Origin: Nymphaea colorata
Lineage: Eukaryota; Streptophyta; Magnoliopsida; Nymphaeales; Nymphaeaceae
NCBI RefSeq assembly: GCF_008831285.2
Contig: NC_045145.1
Span: 12,152,802-12,216,801 of the forward strand
DNA length: 64,000 bases
Reading direction: 5' to 3'
Shown here: positions 37,966-50,746 of the stretch, piece by piece
Layout of the letters: every line of letters begins with the position of its first letter
How positions within the stretch are numbered: position 1 is the stretch's first letter
Translations under genes and position numbers: made by a program
Notes under the pieces: model-generated
Told to the model about the DNA's origin: nothing
Seen by the model: the letters and a program-made list of their open reading frames with translations, nothing else
The model's database searches: none

Positions 37966-40900
37966 CTGCTTGATGGCTTCTCGAGAGGCCAGGATGCTGG
38001 ATGATTTCTGTCGGATGACTATTAATGCTTCCCATTGGATCACTATAAGTGTTGTTATCTGATCACAAGAGAAAAAAGATGAATGAACAGCCAAACGAAA
38101 CCCTTGCCTATGAGCTTCCTTTCGAGTTCTGACTAACAACAGAGCTTGAATCATTGCAAATGAGTGTTGTAAAAAAATGGGTATGAGTGACAGATTCGCT
38201 GTTTTTTTTTTTTTGTATCCAACCAAACTCGGGTGATTCAGAGCCGACTCAGCTATTCCAAGCAACCCGGGTGATTCAGACATGATTCTTTTGAAAATCA
38301 GATGTGTACCGATCAAACCTGGAACCATGACTCACTTCCTAGCGATTCAAGATGACTCAAGCGATTTCTGAGTTGGATCACCGAGTTTGCCAACCATGGT
38401 GTTAGGGAGTGCGGACAATATACCTTCAACTTCATTCCACATCTCATCTCCTTGACTCAGGAGCATGACTCAGAATTAAATCCAACTAACCATCAAACTT
38501 GCCAGTACTTTCATTGGCAGTTATGTTATGCCCATTGGATTTAATACCTTCAACTTAGTACAGCTCCTACCTCATTAACCCAAAAAGATAACACCCATAG
38601 GAATCAAACTAATGAGCACGTTCTCATCGACAGGGAGTGGAAACACAAATTTTTCATGAGAAAGGCCAAATTATAGTTTCAAAATTTTAACACGGTCGAA
38701 ATATGATTTTTCACAAATTTGTATAGGATAAATGATTAAAAAAAAATTACACTTGAGTTGTTATAGCTCCACCCCTGCTCATCGGCTTGCGAGCCTAACC
38801 GGAAATGCTATGTCCCTCGGGACTATATTGCCTCTGGATCACATGCCATGGTGGGGACTCCTGAGATCAAACACAATCGGATAGGACCCACTTCAGACAA
38901 TGACCAGGGACCTCATTCAAGCCATGTGCCCACGCTTTCGCAGTTGGCCGGCCGCAGTCTATGATCTTATCCTTGAGATTTATGGTTGCAAACAGAGACA
39001 AGTCGCGAACAGTTAAATACATTAGAAGATGACAAAAGCCTTGAACCAGATCAGACCTATTCACGCTGCCTGCTTGAATTCCCGCCGCAGAAACAAATTT
39101 GAAAATTAGCCGCTAATTCATCTACAGAATGAAAAAACTCATCATTCTCTTCTTCAAAAGAATGATATGATATTTCCATGGTATAAATTTCTTTTTTTCA
39201 AAAATTGTGAAGCCACTAATGGAGGGGGTGTTCGATGAAGGATGAATTGTGGAATTCTAACATTAAGATTCTCTAACAAAGAATTTTGATTCTTTTTTTG
39301 TAAGCTCATTCTTGAATAAAAAATTCTAGAATCGTGAATCTTATCTGAGGTGTAGAATTATGATTTTAGAATTTCTTTCGTCTCCCTTTACAATACATCA
39401 TGATGGTTTTAGTTCATGTTTTATCAAATGCATCATTTTCAATTCTGAAATCAAAATTTCAGGCTAGCACAAAGGAAAGGTAGAACAGGAATTTTCGTTG
39501 TAATTCTGTTTTTGAGGTGGAATTTTGTTTATAAAATCAAAATTCAAGGCTTTCAAACACTTTTGAGAGACATCCTTGTCAATCGACATTGTATGCATCA
39601 CTGAACCAAAGGTCTGCCAAAGAAGCAAATTTGAAAATGCTTAAAATAAAATGCCATTTATTAGGCAGAGTTCTTTCACAATTCTGCTAGTTTTAGGCTC
39701 TTCAAATTCCCTAAACCAACAAGAATGGGCAAGAAGAGTTCTGAAGCCAACAGTTATGTGATTCTTGCCATCTATTCAGAACTCAAGAGTACGCTTATCA
39801 GGTGAGAATGCTTCAAAGATTTTACTCATTGAAGACAGTGATGCGGAGTCCAATGAAAGGGTTTCTTTTCTCATTAGCTAAAAAGAATTAATCTAAAGGA
39901 TTGGATAGAAGATAAATGTTAGACTTTAATCATTTTCAAACTAATAGTTGTTTTGGAGTTGAATCTGCCGTCTCTCAGTTATATAACTATGAGTATTTCT
40001 TATTGCTATGTGGTGAAATGACTCCTCGAGATTGAAGCTTAGAAGCCAAAAGTGGTAGGTAGGCCTCGGCGATAAACATTCAGAGACACCTGATGGGTCT
40101 TAGATGAGCACCTAAGCAGGGCCTAGACAAGGAAGAAACAGTAAATGAAAGAAAGAAAGACAAGAGGAAAGAAGAACAAGAAGGAAAGAGGGAAACAACA
40201 AAAGAAAAAGAAAGAAGAAAGGTAAAAGTAGAGGGGAAAAGGATTTAAAATAATTCTTTTCTTGACTATTAAGGGTTGAACAAATATGCAACGCAGTTTG
40301 TTTTTCCCCTTCCAGCAAGTTGAAGGAAAACCAGACCTGAACCCTCTTGAGAGGATAGATTCTTTGGATGGCTTAAAGACCTCTGGCTTTTAAGTTTACA
40401 GGTTCAGATTAGGCAGAAAAAAGCAGCACATGTAAACAGAATTATGACAGTCACACAAATCCCACTATGCCAACACATTTGGTTCTAAAGATCAAGAGTC
40501 TCCCAGCTTATTACCCGGTCATGTTAAGTCCCAATAAATTAAATATAAATATGACATAAAGCATCACTCGGAGGTTGATATACACAAAGAAAGTCATATA
40601 TGATTGAAATGTAAACAGATAGGAGTTTTATATACAATTATAATATTTTATTATGATTAATTATATTTTATATATTATTATATATTAAAAAATATATTTA
40701 TTTTTTAATTTAATCGGGCATGGATCAGGCTTGGATTTTAGGTGTTGGACCGGCCGGAGTCCGACTCCTTATCGAGCCAGGCTGGGTCGATGCCCAGGCT
40801 TAGATGTAGAACCTGCGTAGCCTTGCATGAATGTGCCGGCTTGGGCTTGGAGCACATGGCTCTGTTGAGGGCCGTCAACCACAGAGGGGTACCTTGAAGA

Positions 40901-41975
40901 GTGGGTAGCAAGGCAGCCAAGGCGAAGATAGGCTTTTGTAGTCGATGTCCAATGGTCTAGGGCTAGTCGTGAACAAGAGAGTAGCTTTCTCGACCAGGCT
41001 GAGGCTGACGCTGCTAGATGGTGAGAAGGCCGAAGCAGCGGCAATGAAACAGGCCTGGCCTGCCTCAGTGTAATAAAATATTAATTACCAATTTTTAAAA
41101 TAAGTTTTACTTTTATATATGTAATATAGATATTTTAACTTTTGTTCACTAAAATTGAACTGTGCAGGGCTTAGGCTTAAGCCCAGGCTTTGATCAAATG
41201 CCAACCAGAGCCTGGCCGTGGATGGCTGGATGTCAGAGTCTTGGACAAGACAGCCTCTTGGCCGAGGCCTGAGCCTACCAGCAAGGGACGGGTGGTAGTG
41301 TGGCAAGTTGCTGGCCGCAGGTGGCTGCCAGTAGATGTCCTTAGCCATGACTGATGGTTGTTAGGCCTGGTGGCAGCTAAAGCAGGGTCCTAAAGGGAGG
41401 GTCTAGGGAGAGAGAGAGAGAGAGGGAGGAGGGGGAGAAGTAGTGGCTGGTAAGCATAGGGCCAATGTTGGTGTTGTGTCAGACTACCAAGTTGTCATGA
41501 TATGGGTTCTAGCAGAAGGTCTTCCTCTGAAGGTCTTCCTTTGAAGACCAGGCTACTGGTACTGGCTTTGTGCGCTGGTGAGCAAGCATGGCTTGGGTGC
41601 GAACTGATGTACACTATGGAGCAGCTTGCAATGGTCGGCCTTGAGGAAATAGACAAACTTTGACTGGCATTTTACAGAGAATGGTGGTAGAGTCCAACTT
41701 TGGTTCTGAAATATATGGTAGATCTTGGTGAAAGGATTCTGGGATAGAGAGAGAGAGAGAAGAACTTCCAAAGGATGTTTGTAGAGCCAATGTTGGCTTA
41801 TTTTTTCTTTTTTTTTTGTTTTAATTTTTCTTTTTTATGCCAAGTGGTTAGCTAAGGGATTCTTTTACAATTTTGTAAAAGTTGTTATTGAGGGTAGTTT
41901 GGTCATTTTTATGTACACAATCTATAAAATTAATGTAGCGGATCATAAAGTTGATGTATTTGGAAGGAGGAAAGG
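37966..41975. other. Arm sequence without recognised genes, right arm
   Basis: Mirror of about 9961-13975. It includes the possible MITE at 39224-39562, purine-rich sequence at 40130-40250 and AT-rich DNA near 40620-40710. No protein motif recognised. Confidence 0.4.
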
Positions 41976-42922
41976 CTGGGGGTAAGCCTCGGGCTGGGCT
42001 GCCGCCTGGTACCCGGTACCCAGCCCGACTCGGGCCCGGGCCCTGAAGATTTGAGTTTCGGGCTTTTTTTTTTTTGGGCTCAGCCCGGCCCGGTAATTAA
42101 CTGGTCAGGGGCCCGAAAAAACCTGACAATAAATTTATTTATTTTTTTCCAAAAATAAACGGGCTTGGGAGTTTTCTTCTCTTCTTTTCGCTGTTTTGCC
42201 GAGGACCGAAGTGAGTCTTCGAGGTTGCCAACTTGCAGGAAGGGGGGGCGGAGAGCGGCCGCACCGGTGAGGAAGGGGCTCACAGACTCGCAGTCCTGGA
42301 GGAGGAGGCTTTGGGCAAAGGCGGCAGAGGTTCGTGGTGGGAAGTGGACGGCGGCGGCTGGCTTCCATTGCCCAGTTCCATATCTAACTTTCTTCTGATC
42401 GGATTGGGGTTAGGGTTGGGAAGGGTTAGGGTTAGGGTTTTCGAAACTTGCGGTTTAGTGGATTAAACCACAATCCCTCCTACTGTTTCCTCTGGTGGTG
42501 CGGTGGGTCCTTCGATGATGAAGAGTGCTCACAGCTTCTTCATCTGACTTTCTCTTCCTTTTATTTCTCATAATTCTAGCAACCAAGAAAAGGGAGAAAG
42601 AACAAAGAAAAGGAAAGCAACACTGAGGGGAAGGGAGAGACCCTTCACGGCAGCAGCAAAATGGGGCTTAGCGACCCTTTACTGAAGCAGGGAAAAGCTT
42701 GAAAGTCAGAGGGGGAGAGAGAGACCTTCAAGACAGCAGTAAAAGGGGGCTGGGACTCAGCGAGACCCTTCAAGGCAGCAGAAATCGAGCCAGGCTGGGC
42801 CTTGGGCATAATCTCAAGCCCAAAACCCGATACTTTATCGGCCTGGGTTTCGAGCTGGCCCGATAGCCTTAACGGGCTTACCTTTTGCATTTTTTTCAGG
42901 CCGGGCTGGGCCGACCCAGGTC
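41976..42922. mobile_element. GC-rich CCCGGG-type element with gene-like insert, right arm
   Basis: Mirror of 9085-9960 but with ~71 bp more. The extra part contains several ttaggg units (about 42405-42440) next to the telo-box, and a longer GC-rich coding-like stretch. This arm therefore probably keeps the older form of the element. Confidence 0.4.
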
Positions 42923-43282
42923 GGTAGATTTTGTGTTTCACCGATAGTGCATGAGTTGTGTTTTCCCCATTGTTGCACACGATAAACTTGCAGATGGTCA
43001 CCTAATTTGGAGTTCTCATTAATGGCACTGCTAGGATGCCTGTATACAATCAGATTACATGGTTTTTTATTTTACTCTATGTTGAATGAAAGAAGATTTT
43101 ATATGGTTGTTCTGGGCATGTGTTTTAGGTGAGCATCAAGACTAATCCTGAAGAACGAGCAGGCTGTAAGAGTGGTGATCTTTGGTGTTTGCCATTTTGT
43201 TTTTTGAAGGGCTAAACAAATGATCATTCATCTTCTATTAAGTGCATTGGCACCAGGAATCAGTTCTATTGCATGATCCACT

Positions 43283-43894
43283 TCACGTCGGTGGCAGCCA
43301 TCTAGGGAGCTCCGCAGGCATTGTCCCTGTGAATTCCCCTACGATAGGTGCAAGCACCTCTGGGACCAAACGAGGAGAGTCTATAGGCACTTCCCTGATT
43401 GCCACCAAGTACGTGTCTTCACCGTGCTTCAGACCTCTCTTCAATTGAAGAGCAGATATCGTTGCAGCCTTGCCCTTGTGTTTCTTTACTTTTACTATTG
43501 GCACCATGCAAAGAGACATCTCATCCGTAATGCTGATACTGGGCAAATGTGGCATTGGGACCATCTTCGCTGCACTAAAGAGCCCCATGCCTAGAATCAT
43601 CTGGAAATCATCCATCGGGACCACCGAGAAGTTGGATTTCTTTGACCAACTCTCAATCTTCACAACCGCATCCTGGGCCACTCCGTTGATGGGTTTTGCT
43701 TCTGAGTTGACCGCCTTCATGCGTAACTCTTCCTTCTTAGGGGTGAGGCCCAATTTCCTTGCCTCCTCATCTGAGACAAAGTTGTTAGTGACACCCGTAT
43801 CTACCATAGCTATGGTAGGCTTTCCATTTACCATAACTTTTAGGTACATGAGTCCATTGAAAGGTGTCGCTGTCACCTTAGCTTTTTCACCCAT
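43283..43894 (-). pseudogene. Ty3/gypsy aspartic protease region, right arm
   Basis: Mirror of 8080-8724, with the D-T-G-V-T-N-N-F motif retained. About 33 bp near the frame start are absent, so the open frame begins directly with the G-E-K-A-K-V-T-A-T segment. No reverse transcriptase follows. Confidence 0.8.
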
Positions 43895-43936
43895 CTTTGG
43901 TCATTCCCCTTCTTCACCTTGCACCGCATTATCAGA

Positions 43937-44913
43937 CTACCTTGAGGTACTTGCTTGATTTTCATTTGACAAACACTTTGGACATTGCCTCGCCATGTGC
44001 CTCCCTTCACAAAACCAACAAGTTACTACTTTATTTTGGTAATTGTTGTTTTGGCAAAAGAAAGGTTTCTTTTTGCCTTGGTGCTGGGTCGATGATTCAA
44101 CTTTGGAGTCTCGTCGTTCCTCATTCTTTCCTCCATGGTCAAGCTTCTTCGACAGCTTGAAGGTGTTAGTGTAACTCTTGCGTTGAGTATCTGCCAAGCG
44201 CTTTGCAATCACATAATCATCCTCCAAGGTCTCGGGATTGCCTCTTTCCACTTCGGATTGTGCCCAAAGTTGACGATGTATCTAGTACCTGATATGTTGA
44301 AACAAGACAAATTGGACTAGTCTATTTTGGGACTTCAAGCTGTCGAAGAAGCTTGGCGTCTTGCATTTGGGGGCATGAAGTAGTTCTTCAACTCTCGCTG
44401 AAAATCATCAAAAGTATCTATTCTGTAGATCCCCTTTTGAATGTCAAGGCATTTTCATCTCCAACAGGCAACAACATTGCCCTCAAATAGCATGGCTGTA
44501 GTCTTGACGTGAAGGTCATCTCCCACAATCCCTTGAAGATCCAAGTAATATTCCACCTGGAACAAGAAGTTGTCGATGACTCAACTATCTCGATTTTCAT
44601 TATATTTCACTGGCCTCTGGACGTCAACCCTTGGTAGTCGATCTTCACCCCTACCTACAGAAACTTGTCACTGTAGCGTGTGGTTTTTTGCTTGAAGTTC
44701 ATTAACTTTAGCTTGCAGTGCGGCCACTGTATCAATAAGTGACTTGTTCATTGCTATAAAGTCGGTCATCTGTTCCCTTATGGTCTTCATTTCGTCCCTC
44801 ATTTCCTCAAAGGACTCTATTGCATTGCCCAACACATCATCTTGAGTAGCTACGCCGACAACCAGCTTGTTCGCCACTTCAGTCAGGTCTTCCTGACCGT
44901 GGGATGCACTCAT
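43937..44913 (-). pseudogene. Ty3/gypsy gag, right arm
   Basis: Mirror of 7061-8037. It has the coiled-coil-like N-terminal segment, the broken core and the C-W-F-C-E-G-R-H-M-A-R-Q-C knuckle. A few amino-acid differences from the left copy (for example V-A-T-Q-D-D-V-L-G for V-T-T-Q-E-D-V-L-C) show independent point changes. Confidence 0.8.
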
Positions 44914-45053
44914 CTCGACGGACTAGGCTATTCCCTTGCCTTTAGTGCTACGCAGATTGTATTGAGCTGCCACGACGTCTTTTTCGACCAATGCTCGTCA
45001 GCGTGTTCCTCTACACTGACTATCCAACTGCTTCTTTAGATTGAGCCGAACGT

Positions 45054-45066
45054 GGCTCTGATACCA
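45054..45066 (-). other. Primer binding site (initiator Met tRNA), right arm
   Basis: ggctctgatacca on the plus strand, mirror of the left-arm primer site and intact. Confidence 0.85.
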
Positions 45067-45473
45067 GTTGTCACAGGCTCACTTCTTCAATCTGTGTGGC
45101 ACGACAAGAACCTAATTGTCGTCAGCCTTCAAACCATTGGAAGGGGCGCAAAGAGCATTTCGAAGACAAATGTATGAAGAAAACAGTTTGAATAAAGAAC
45201 TCTTGCAATGTATTTCACTTGGAAAACTTAGTACATCACGAGGAAAGTAAGATAGGAGAAAGATCTCAACTTACTTACAGGATGGCCAAAGCAATTTACA
45301 AGGATTCCTTTGCCGACCATCCAAAACATAGAATCCCCAAACAAACTTGACACTTAGACCGGTGGGAGGGTACTCGCTCACAAGTGAACATGCTTACGCA
45401 AAAGACTCAACGCAAGCAAAAGAAGTACATTGCAAAAAAAAAGGACTGTACAGACTCTAGACATAGGGGAACA

Positions 45474-46862
45474 GGGAATCCCTTGCGGAATTTGATTTTG
45501 CCTTAGAGTATAAGGCAGGAAAGACTAACATTGTAGCAAAGGCATTAAGTCGGAAGGCAGAGCTGGCAGCTACTTAGACGACATCATCCGAAGCACAGCT
45601 GGAGAGTGCTCTTCTGGAGCGGATTCGAGAAGGCATGACGCAGGACCCTGTGGCCAAGCACTTGGTTGAGGCAATTGAGGTGGGAAAGACACGACGATTC
45701 TGATTACTTGATGGACTTTTGATTTCGAAGGGCGGACATGCGTTTGTGCCTAGATGGGGAAACCTTCGGCAAGAGCTGCTGAAGGAGTGTCATGACTCAT
45801 TGTTGGCAGACCATCCTGACCATGAGCTGACGTGGCGCTCCTTGAATGTGGCTATTATTGGCCACAAATGCGAGACATTGTCTAGGCTTATGTGAAGACT
45901 TGCTTGATCTGCTAGCAAGACAAGGGGACGAATCAGAAGACTGCCAGTTTCTCGGAGCCTCTTCCTATTCGAGAGCGTCCATGGGAGTGCCTCTCTATGA
46001 ACTTTATCTTCAACTTACCCAAAGTTGACGGCTTCAGCTCCATGCTTTTGGTTGTGGACAGATTTTCAAAGTATGTGACCTTCATCCCAGCCTCTAAGGA
46101 TTGTCCCGTGGAGAAGATGGGGATTGCTGTTTGTGAAACATATAGTAAAGCACTGGGCATGCCGAAAAACATTGTCAGTGATCTAACGCCTGCTTCACAG
46201 GGAAGTTTTGGCACGAGGTGTTTAGTTTGTTGGGTTCAGATTTATTATTCTCAACGAGTTTCCACCCATAGACTGACAACCAAGCTGAATGGATCAACGG
46301 ATGACTAGAAACATACCTTCGCCACTATGTCAGTGCAAATCAGAAGAATTGGGAGAAATTACTTGATGTAGCCCAATTTTGTTACAATTTGTAAAAAAGC
46401 GAGTCTTCTAGACATAGTCCGTTCAAGATAGACACTGAACAGTAGCCGTTGATGCCTCATACCCTTGCAGCTCAAAAGAAAGAACTACCTTGGCAAGAAC
46501 AGATGGAGTTGGCTATGGCGTTCTTACACAAGGCCACCAAGAAGATGAAGAAATTTGTAGATCGGAGTTGAAGGCCGTTGGAATTCAGAGTGGGCGATCA
46601 AGTCCTCATGAAACTTTATCCAGACCGGACAGGCATCTTCTGTGGCCGACACAAGTCCTTGATTCGGAAGTATGAAGTACCCTTTACAATGCTGAAGAGG
46701 ATCGGGAAGCTAGCCTACAAGCCAGACTTGCCGCCGGACTTTAAGATGCATTCAGTGTTTTATGTCTGTAACCTGAAGCCCTTCTACTTTGATGAGGAAG
46801 ACCCAAATAGAAGCATCCCAGAACGAGACCTGATCATGCAGCAAGCCCCGTACACACTATAA
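45474..46862 (+). pseudogene. Ty3/gypsy RNase H end and integrase, right arm
   Basis: Mirror of 5112-6500. The integrase core segment V-D-G-F-S-S-M-L-L-V-V-D-R-F-S-K-Y lies near 46020-46075. The open C-terminal segment is at 46578-46862 (F-R-V-G-D-Q-V-L-M-K-L). Stops separate the pieces. Confidence 0.85.
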
Positions 46863-47336
46863 AATGCAGTTTCCACATATTTTTTTCAAACATCTCATAT
46901 AATTTTGAAGAAATGTGTATAGTGCTAGCTAATGCATCTTCTTGATTTAAGAATGTAGGCACATTTTTCAGATTGTGGGTATGTGTTTTAAATTTGTGAA
47001 GATGATTAAATGCATATTAATGGTCTAAATATGAAAAAACAAAACTTTGAAGGTCGCTCAAATACTGACCAATCCCAATTTTTAGTATCTGTACCGATTC
47101 AAGCCAAAAAAACATTGCCTTCTGTTTGAGCCAAATAGCACCACATTTATCATTTATACATCGTACTTTCTGGTATTCACATAATTGATATTTGTTTTCA
47201 ATTACAAAAAAGAATCAAATGAGAGAGATGGTCTACATTTTGTGTAAGTTAAAACAGCTAGACGAGACTCTGTTGATGCATAAAAGGTACGCCAGTTCGG
47301 TTGAACACCACTTCAATTTACCAGACCCAAATCAAA

Positions 47337-47653
47337 CAAGAGGGAGAGGGAGAGAGAGAAAGAGAGGAAAAAGACGCAATGAAATGGAAACACATTTAAC
47401 CGAAATAATTAATTACAACTTTTCATCGATTTTCAGTAACATTATCTATATATGTGTAATCTTTCCCCCAAGATGGTTGCTCAACTTCTGTGGCAGATGG
47501 AGTGCTGGACATGAGTCAATCCACAACGATTGAAGGTTAAGTAAAATTAGTAACAATTTATCCAAAAAAAATTGTTACAATTTCATGCAATTTAAAATGA
47601 ACAGAAAAGGTTCACCTATCATTTAACCTTCCCCCAAGATGGTCCCTTAACTC
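47337..47653. other. Right flank junction region with duplicated NLR 3' end
   Basis: A GA-rich tract (47338-47372) starts at the first base outside the palindrome. 47461-47508 is a diverged copy of 47631-47678. On the minus strand both encode C-P-A-L-H-L-P near the end of the NLR, so the last LRR segment has been duplicated. In the outer copy the frame continues (Q-K-L-S-N-H-L-G-G-K-I) to a stop. Confidence 0.6.
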
Positions 47654-50475
47654 CTACGGCAGATGAAGTGCTGGACATCCAGAAGTAGCTAAATGTTCAA
47701 GCTTCGAGAGGCAGGCAATCTGTTGCTTTGCATCAGTAGGACATGTTGTTTCATTTTGTTGGGGAGTAATATTATTCACGTCCACTACAGATTTCAGATT
47801 GAGGAAGTCATAAATCCTTAGCCATCTCAGCTTCGGGAGGCATTGCCAGAGGCCTCCCAAGCTGATATCCTCGGTGAAACCAACTAGGTGCAATAGCTCC
47901 AGTTGGGAGAGACCCCACACCCACTGAGGCACTCTTCCCCATTTGACCTCCTCATCCACATTGTTGTCTCCCAAATATAGATGTTTAAGGGAGGGTAGAA
48001 ATGTCGAGACCTGTGATGACAGTAGCACTGCTGATTCTGGATCCAAATGCAAGTCAATGAGGTTCGGCAGTTGCTCAAGCAATTTCCATCCCAATCTTGC
48101 ACATTTGCGCTTTAACACTGACAGCCTTTGGAGCTAAGTCGCTTGACCCTCATGCCCCACCCGCTCCGATAGAGCATAAATCAAGACTTCTGTCTGCATC
48201 TTTGGACAATTGTTAAAAAACGCCCTTCTTAAGCATGGCATAGAAGTAAATGTTGATTCCCAGTTGGGCAAATGATTCACGTGCAGTTCAAGTGAAGGAA
48301 GGTGAGTAGGGAGCTGCTTCAAAATGTTCAGGTCAGACAACCACAACCCCTTTAAAGCTGGCATGTGATCATCAGCTACTTGCTCTACCCTACCACATCC
48401 CTTCACCTCCAACGACTCCAACACAGGCATGTTAGCGAGAGTCTTCAGCCTTTCACATTCATCCACTGTCAACCACTTAAGGGCAGACCAATCACGAATA
48501 GTCTTGAGCCCATCACACTTCCTAATATTCAAGGGCTTCAATGAAGGCATGTTAGCAAGAGTCTTCAGCTTTTTACATCTGTTCACATCCAACGACTCCA
48601 ATGCCGGCAAGTCACCAATCGTGTGAAGCCCATCACACTCCCAAATCTTCAAGGACTTCAGCAAAGGCATGCTCGGCAATTCATACAATGTTGGGCAGTA
48701 CTTGACCTTCAATTCTTCCAATGATTTAATTCCTATCACTGTTGCCCATGATGGGCAACATTCTAGGCGTAGCATCGACAGCTCCACATAGTTGGTGTCC
48801 AAATACCACGCAGGCCCATCTCCTTTATAACCACAAATTCCCAACCTCTCTATGCAATGTGGAGGTTCCAAAGCCTCCAGCAAGCCCCTCTCTTCAGAAG
48901 CACTATCCACTGTGTCATTGTCTCCCACCTTGAAGTCCAATTCCACACCAATTAGCTCATGCCTCTCCTTAAGATGTACATTCTTTGCATCGATCACTTT
49001 CACCCTTTCTCCCCGCAAACCTTCAGTTTGTTCAACTATTTCAGTTCATTAATATTGCAACCACTTGTCTTCCCTTTGTCATCGCATACCATAAACCTAT
49101 GCAAGGTCCGTAAATTAGTAAGCTTCCCTAGTCCTTCGGCTACAAATTCCAATTTCGCTGTATCTTTCAGGCCAAGATGCCTCAAGTTGCACAGTTTGCC
49201 CATTTCCTTGTGCAACTCTTCGATTTGACTGTAACATAAATCCAACGTTAGCAAGTTACAGAGTCTGCCGATTGAACTAGGCAACCATCTCACATTAGAC
49301 CAGCTTAGATTGAGATATTTTAGAAGTGAAAAGTCTTCAATGGACTTTGGCAGCTCATCCATTAAACATGGCAATGACAACACCCTCAACCATTTGAAAT
49401 TGCCGTTAATATGGATCAACGGCAATTATGCATGGTCCAACAATGTGCGCAACTTATTTGCTGCTTCCGAGGCATTACGCTTGTGCACTTCTGCATCGTT
49501 GACACCAAATAATGACAGATGGCGGGTGTGCTCAGAGGCATGGCTATATTCCTTGCCACCAATATATAAGGCAAGGTAATGCAAAATGTCATGCAACTTC
49601 AGACAAGTGCCCTCAAAAAATCTACTATGGGTTTCTTCAATCAAGCATCGGTTATCAGATCTTTAATATATTGGTTTGCTGTCACTTCCACATCTATGCT
49701 GTCCTTTTCCTCAATCAATCCATGCGCCACCCACTGCCTTATCAATGTCTCCCTTTCAATTTCATAATCCTTTGGATAAATGCAGCAATAAACAAAACAA
49801 CTCTTCAAATAATGCGACAAGTCATCATAGCTCAGCATGAGACCTGGAAGAATTTTGCCCCCAATTTCAGCAGCAGGCATCTTCCATTCCCATATCTTAC
49901 TACCCTCGATGAATTTCCAATCTTCAGTATGCATTTTCTTGGTATGCATCATTGACCCTACCGTCTTAATCACAAGCGGCAACCCACCACACTTCCTTAC
50001 TATTCTCTTTCCAACATGTCTGATCTTGTGCATCACCAAATCTTCTTCTGTTTGGCCTTCTCTTAATGTCTCCTTTAGAAACAACTCCCAGCTTTGGTCA
50101 AAACTAAATTCTCGTAATTCATGCATATAAAAAGCACGCATCCCATAGGATACATTTTTGTTTCTACTGGTCATCAAAATATTGCTCCCCATTACACCCA
50201 TCATCAATGTTCCCTCTACCTCTTCCTCCGACCATTTCAGTTCCAACACATCATCTAGGACCAACAAAAATTTTCCCTTTGAAGGCTCGTTCCGTAATTG
50301 TGTGCACAACTCACTCAAGGAACAATCAGGGTTTTCTCCAGATCCCTTGCATACTTCCCTTAGTATCTGCCGCACCAAATCTTTACGGTTTGGCCTTTCT
50401 GAAACACAAACCCACCATCTATGTTTCCCAAAATGTTCTTCAAATTCTTTAAAGACCATTTTCGCAAGAGTTGTT

Positions 50476-50497
50476 TTGCCGATTCCACCCTTTCCTA
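50476..50497 (-). promoter_or_regulatory. Possible miR482/2118 target site in P-loop codons
   Basis: The plus-strand 22 nt begin ttgccgattccacccttt. As I remember the miR2118 sequence, 21 of 22 positions match, with one difference at position 16. The NLR is on the minus strand, so its transcript would be complementary to the miRNA. The miR482/2118 family is known to cut NLR transcripts at exactly these P-loop codons and trigger phased siRNAs. Whether this plant has a matching miRNA is unknown. Confidence 0.5.
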
Positions 50498-50581
50498 CAA
50501 TAGAAATAATAGAAACACCACGCTTTTGTGTCTTACTTCTCTCTATGGAGTCATTCAGCAAAAGCTTTTCTACTATCACAT

Positions 50582-50607
50582 TTTTATCATCCTCCCTGCC
50601 TGTGGGT
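50582..50607. repeat. 26-bp direct repeat in the NLR, source copy
   Basis: Identical to 50721-50746 (ttttatcatcctccctgcct and six more bases). Here it encodes the normal Q-P-P-T-G-R-E-D-D-K linker before the P-loop domain. Confidence 0.9.
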
Positions 50608-50720
50608 GGTTGTACACCCATGTGATGGGTTATCTCTGGGGGGTTGTCATGTTCACCATGAACAAGACCCTCACCACCAATATCTCTTCCAAACACATCT
50701 ACCATCATCTTATTATTTTC

Positions 50721-50746
50721 TTTTATCATCCTCCCTGCCTGTGGGT
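50721..50746. repeat. 26-bp direct repeat in the NLR, inserted copy
   Basis: Second copy of 50582-50607. It sits where the relatives encode Y-Q-L-G-N-E-I-K-x-I-N-Q-R-L, and coincides with the coiled-coil/NB-ARC frameshift. Confidence 0.9.

Larger units (their letters stand above)
27201..47336 (-). repeat. Right arm of ~20.1 kb inverted repeat
   Basis: Reverse complement of 4639-24740. The inner end is gtaaagtcac at 27201-27210, pairing with gtgactttac at 24731-24740; beyond this the sequences differ. Compared with the left arm it lacks ~33 bp at the start of the protease frame and 43 bp in the NLR pseudogene. It has ~71 bp extra near 42375-42445 and ~27 bp extra near 29335-29362. Confidence 0.97.

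Noticed and set aside
42400-42440. ttaggg repeats as an interstitial telomere
   Set aside because: Only a few irregular units of ggttaggg. A telo-box beside captured 5' UTR sequence explains them better than a telomere.
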